The notes under the pieces are model-generated. The model had not been told where the DNA came from. It made no database searches and worked only from the letters and a program-made list of their open reading frames with translations. DNA of 5,920 bases from Cyanobacteriota bacterium (lineage in GTDB: Bacteria; Cyanobacteriota; Cyanobacteriia; Leptolyngbyales; Leptolyngbyaceae). The translations under genes were made by a program, and so were the position numbers. Below, piece by piece: positions 5,402 through 5,920 of the stretch (within the stretch, counting starts at the first letter, position 1; every line of letters begins with the position of its first letter). The stretch spans positions 1 through 5,920 of the forward strand of contig JAIXVO010000604.1 in the NCBI GenBank assembly GCA_027482985.1, in the 5' to 3' direction.

Positions 5402-5920
5402 ATGACTCAATTCCTGCGCTTCTATGCCCCTCGCCGTCTGCGTCCCGCGATCGCGATGCTGTTGACCCTTGTCGCGATCGTCTTGGGTGCCCATCTGATC
5501 CCGCAAGTCCAAGCCAGTCCCCTTCCCACCCGCAGTGCCGATGCCTTCGTCGATAGTATCGGTGTCGCCACCCATCTGCGGTACCTGGATACCGCCTATG
5601 TGCGCTATGACGACGTGATCAAACCCCGCCTGCAAGAGCTGGGTGTGCGGCATATTCGTGATGGCGGCAAAGATCCGCTGATGTTTCAAAAACTGAATGA
5701 TCTGGCGACAGTGGGGATTCGCTCAACCCTGGTGCTGGAGCCGCGCGATGGGATTACCCCCAGTAATGTCATTCCCGATGTGATTAATGCCGTGTTGCCC
5801 TCCATCGAAGCCGCTGAAGGCACGAATGAGTGGGATGTGCAGCCCCACCTCACCTACAACGGTCAAGCCTTTCCTGCCGGGGTGCGCCAACACCAGATTG
5901 ATTTCTACACCGCGATCAAA
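5402..5920 (+). CDS. exported glycoside-hydrolase-like protein, N-terminal part (3' end outside window)
   Basis: The frame is open from ATG 5402 to the last base, giving 173 residues of a truncated protein. Residues 1-38 form a long signal peptide: basic region FLRFYAPRRLRP, hydrophobic core IAMLLTLVAIVLGAHLI, and a likely cleavage after VQA (38). The mature part begins like secreted TIM-barrel glycosidases of clan GH-A type: FVDSIGVATHLRYLDTAYVR (49-68), then RLQELGVRHIRDGG (76-89), LNDLATVGIRSTLVL (98-112), and EGTNEWD (139-145). In that clan an Asn-Glu pair at the end of strand four holds the acid/base glutamate, making Glu143 the candidate. The nucleophile would lie beyond the edge. The gene follows the GT-C-like gene by 10 bp and is likely co-transcribed, so a role in trimming or remodelling the exported polysaccharide is reasonable. 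Substrate and exact GH family are unknown. No Shine-Dalgarno is evident. Confidence 0.8.
   Translation, partial: MTQFLRFYAPRRLRPAIAMLLTLVAIVLGAHLIPQVQASPLPTRSADAFVDSIGVATHLRYLDTAYVRYDDVIKPRLQELGVRHIRDGGKDPLMFQKLNDLATVGIRSTLVLEPRDGITPSNVIPDVINAVLPSIEAAEGTNEWDVQPHLTYNGQAFPAGVRQHQIDFYTAIK

Noticed and set aside
5378..5689. Antisense ORF over the start of the hydrolase-like gene
   Set aside because: The sense frame has a signal peptide and glycosidase-like motifs, so the antisense frame is a shadow.

Overview
The window looks like cyanobacterial chromosomal DNA. The main evidence is the frequent palindrome GCGATCGC (HIP1, highly iterated palindrome): a hand count gives about 13 perfect copies in 5.9 kb, at for example 107, 958, 1323, 1462, 2793, 3160, 4669 and 5447. 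A GGCAGAG-type heptad repeat and two short palindromic repeats of a kind common in filamentous cyanobacteria agree with this. The genus cannot be fixed from the sequence.

All recognisable genes are on the + strand and form two tight groups. Group one (1-3857) contains the C-terminal end of an unrecognised protein (ends 335), a multi-spanning acyltransferase-3-type membrane protein (339-1382), a family 2 glycosyltransferase (1390-2394) and an O-antigen ligase/polymerase-like membrane protein (2412-3857). The gaps are 3, 7 and 17 bp, so co-transcription is likely. The last gene runs through a heptad repeat before its stop. A 265-bp gap (3858-4122) follows, carrying two perfect 10-bp-arm hairpins and no convincing gene. 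Group two is a polytopic membrane protein that resembles GT-C glycosyltransferases (4123-5391) and, 10 bp later, the start of an exported glycoside-hydrolase-like protein (5402 to the window edge).

Together this reads as part of a locus for a cell-surface or extracellular polysaccharide. A cytoplasmic GT2 enzyme would add sugars to a lipid-linked precursor, the acyltransferase would decorate it, and the Wzy/WaaL-like protein would polymerise or ligate repeat units outside the membrane. The GT-C-like protein would use a polyprenyl-phosphate sugar at the outer face, and the exported hydrolase-like protein could trim or remodel the product. No flippase, initiating phosphoglycosyltransferase or copolymerase is visible here, so the pathway cannot be named. 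Functions are read from family signatures only; substrates are unknown. No tRNA, rRNA, CRISPR array or transposase was found.
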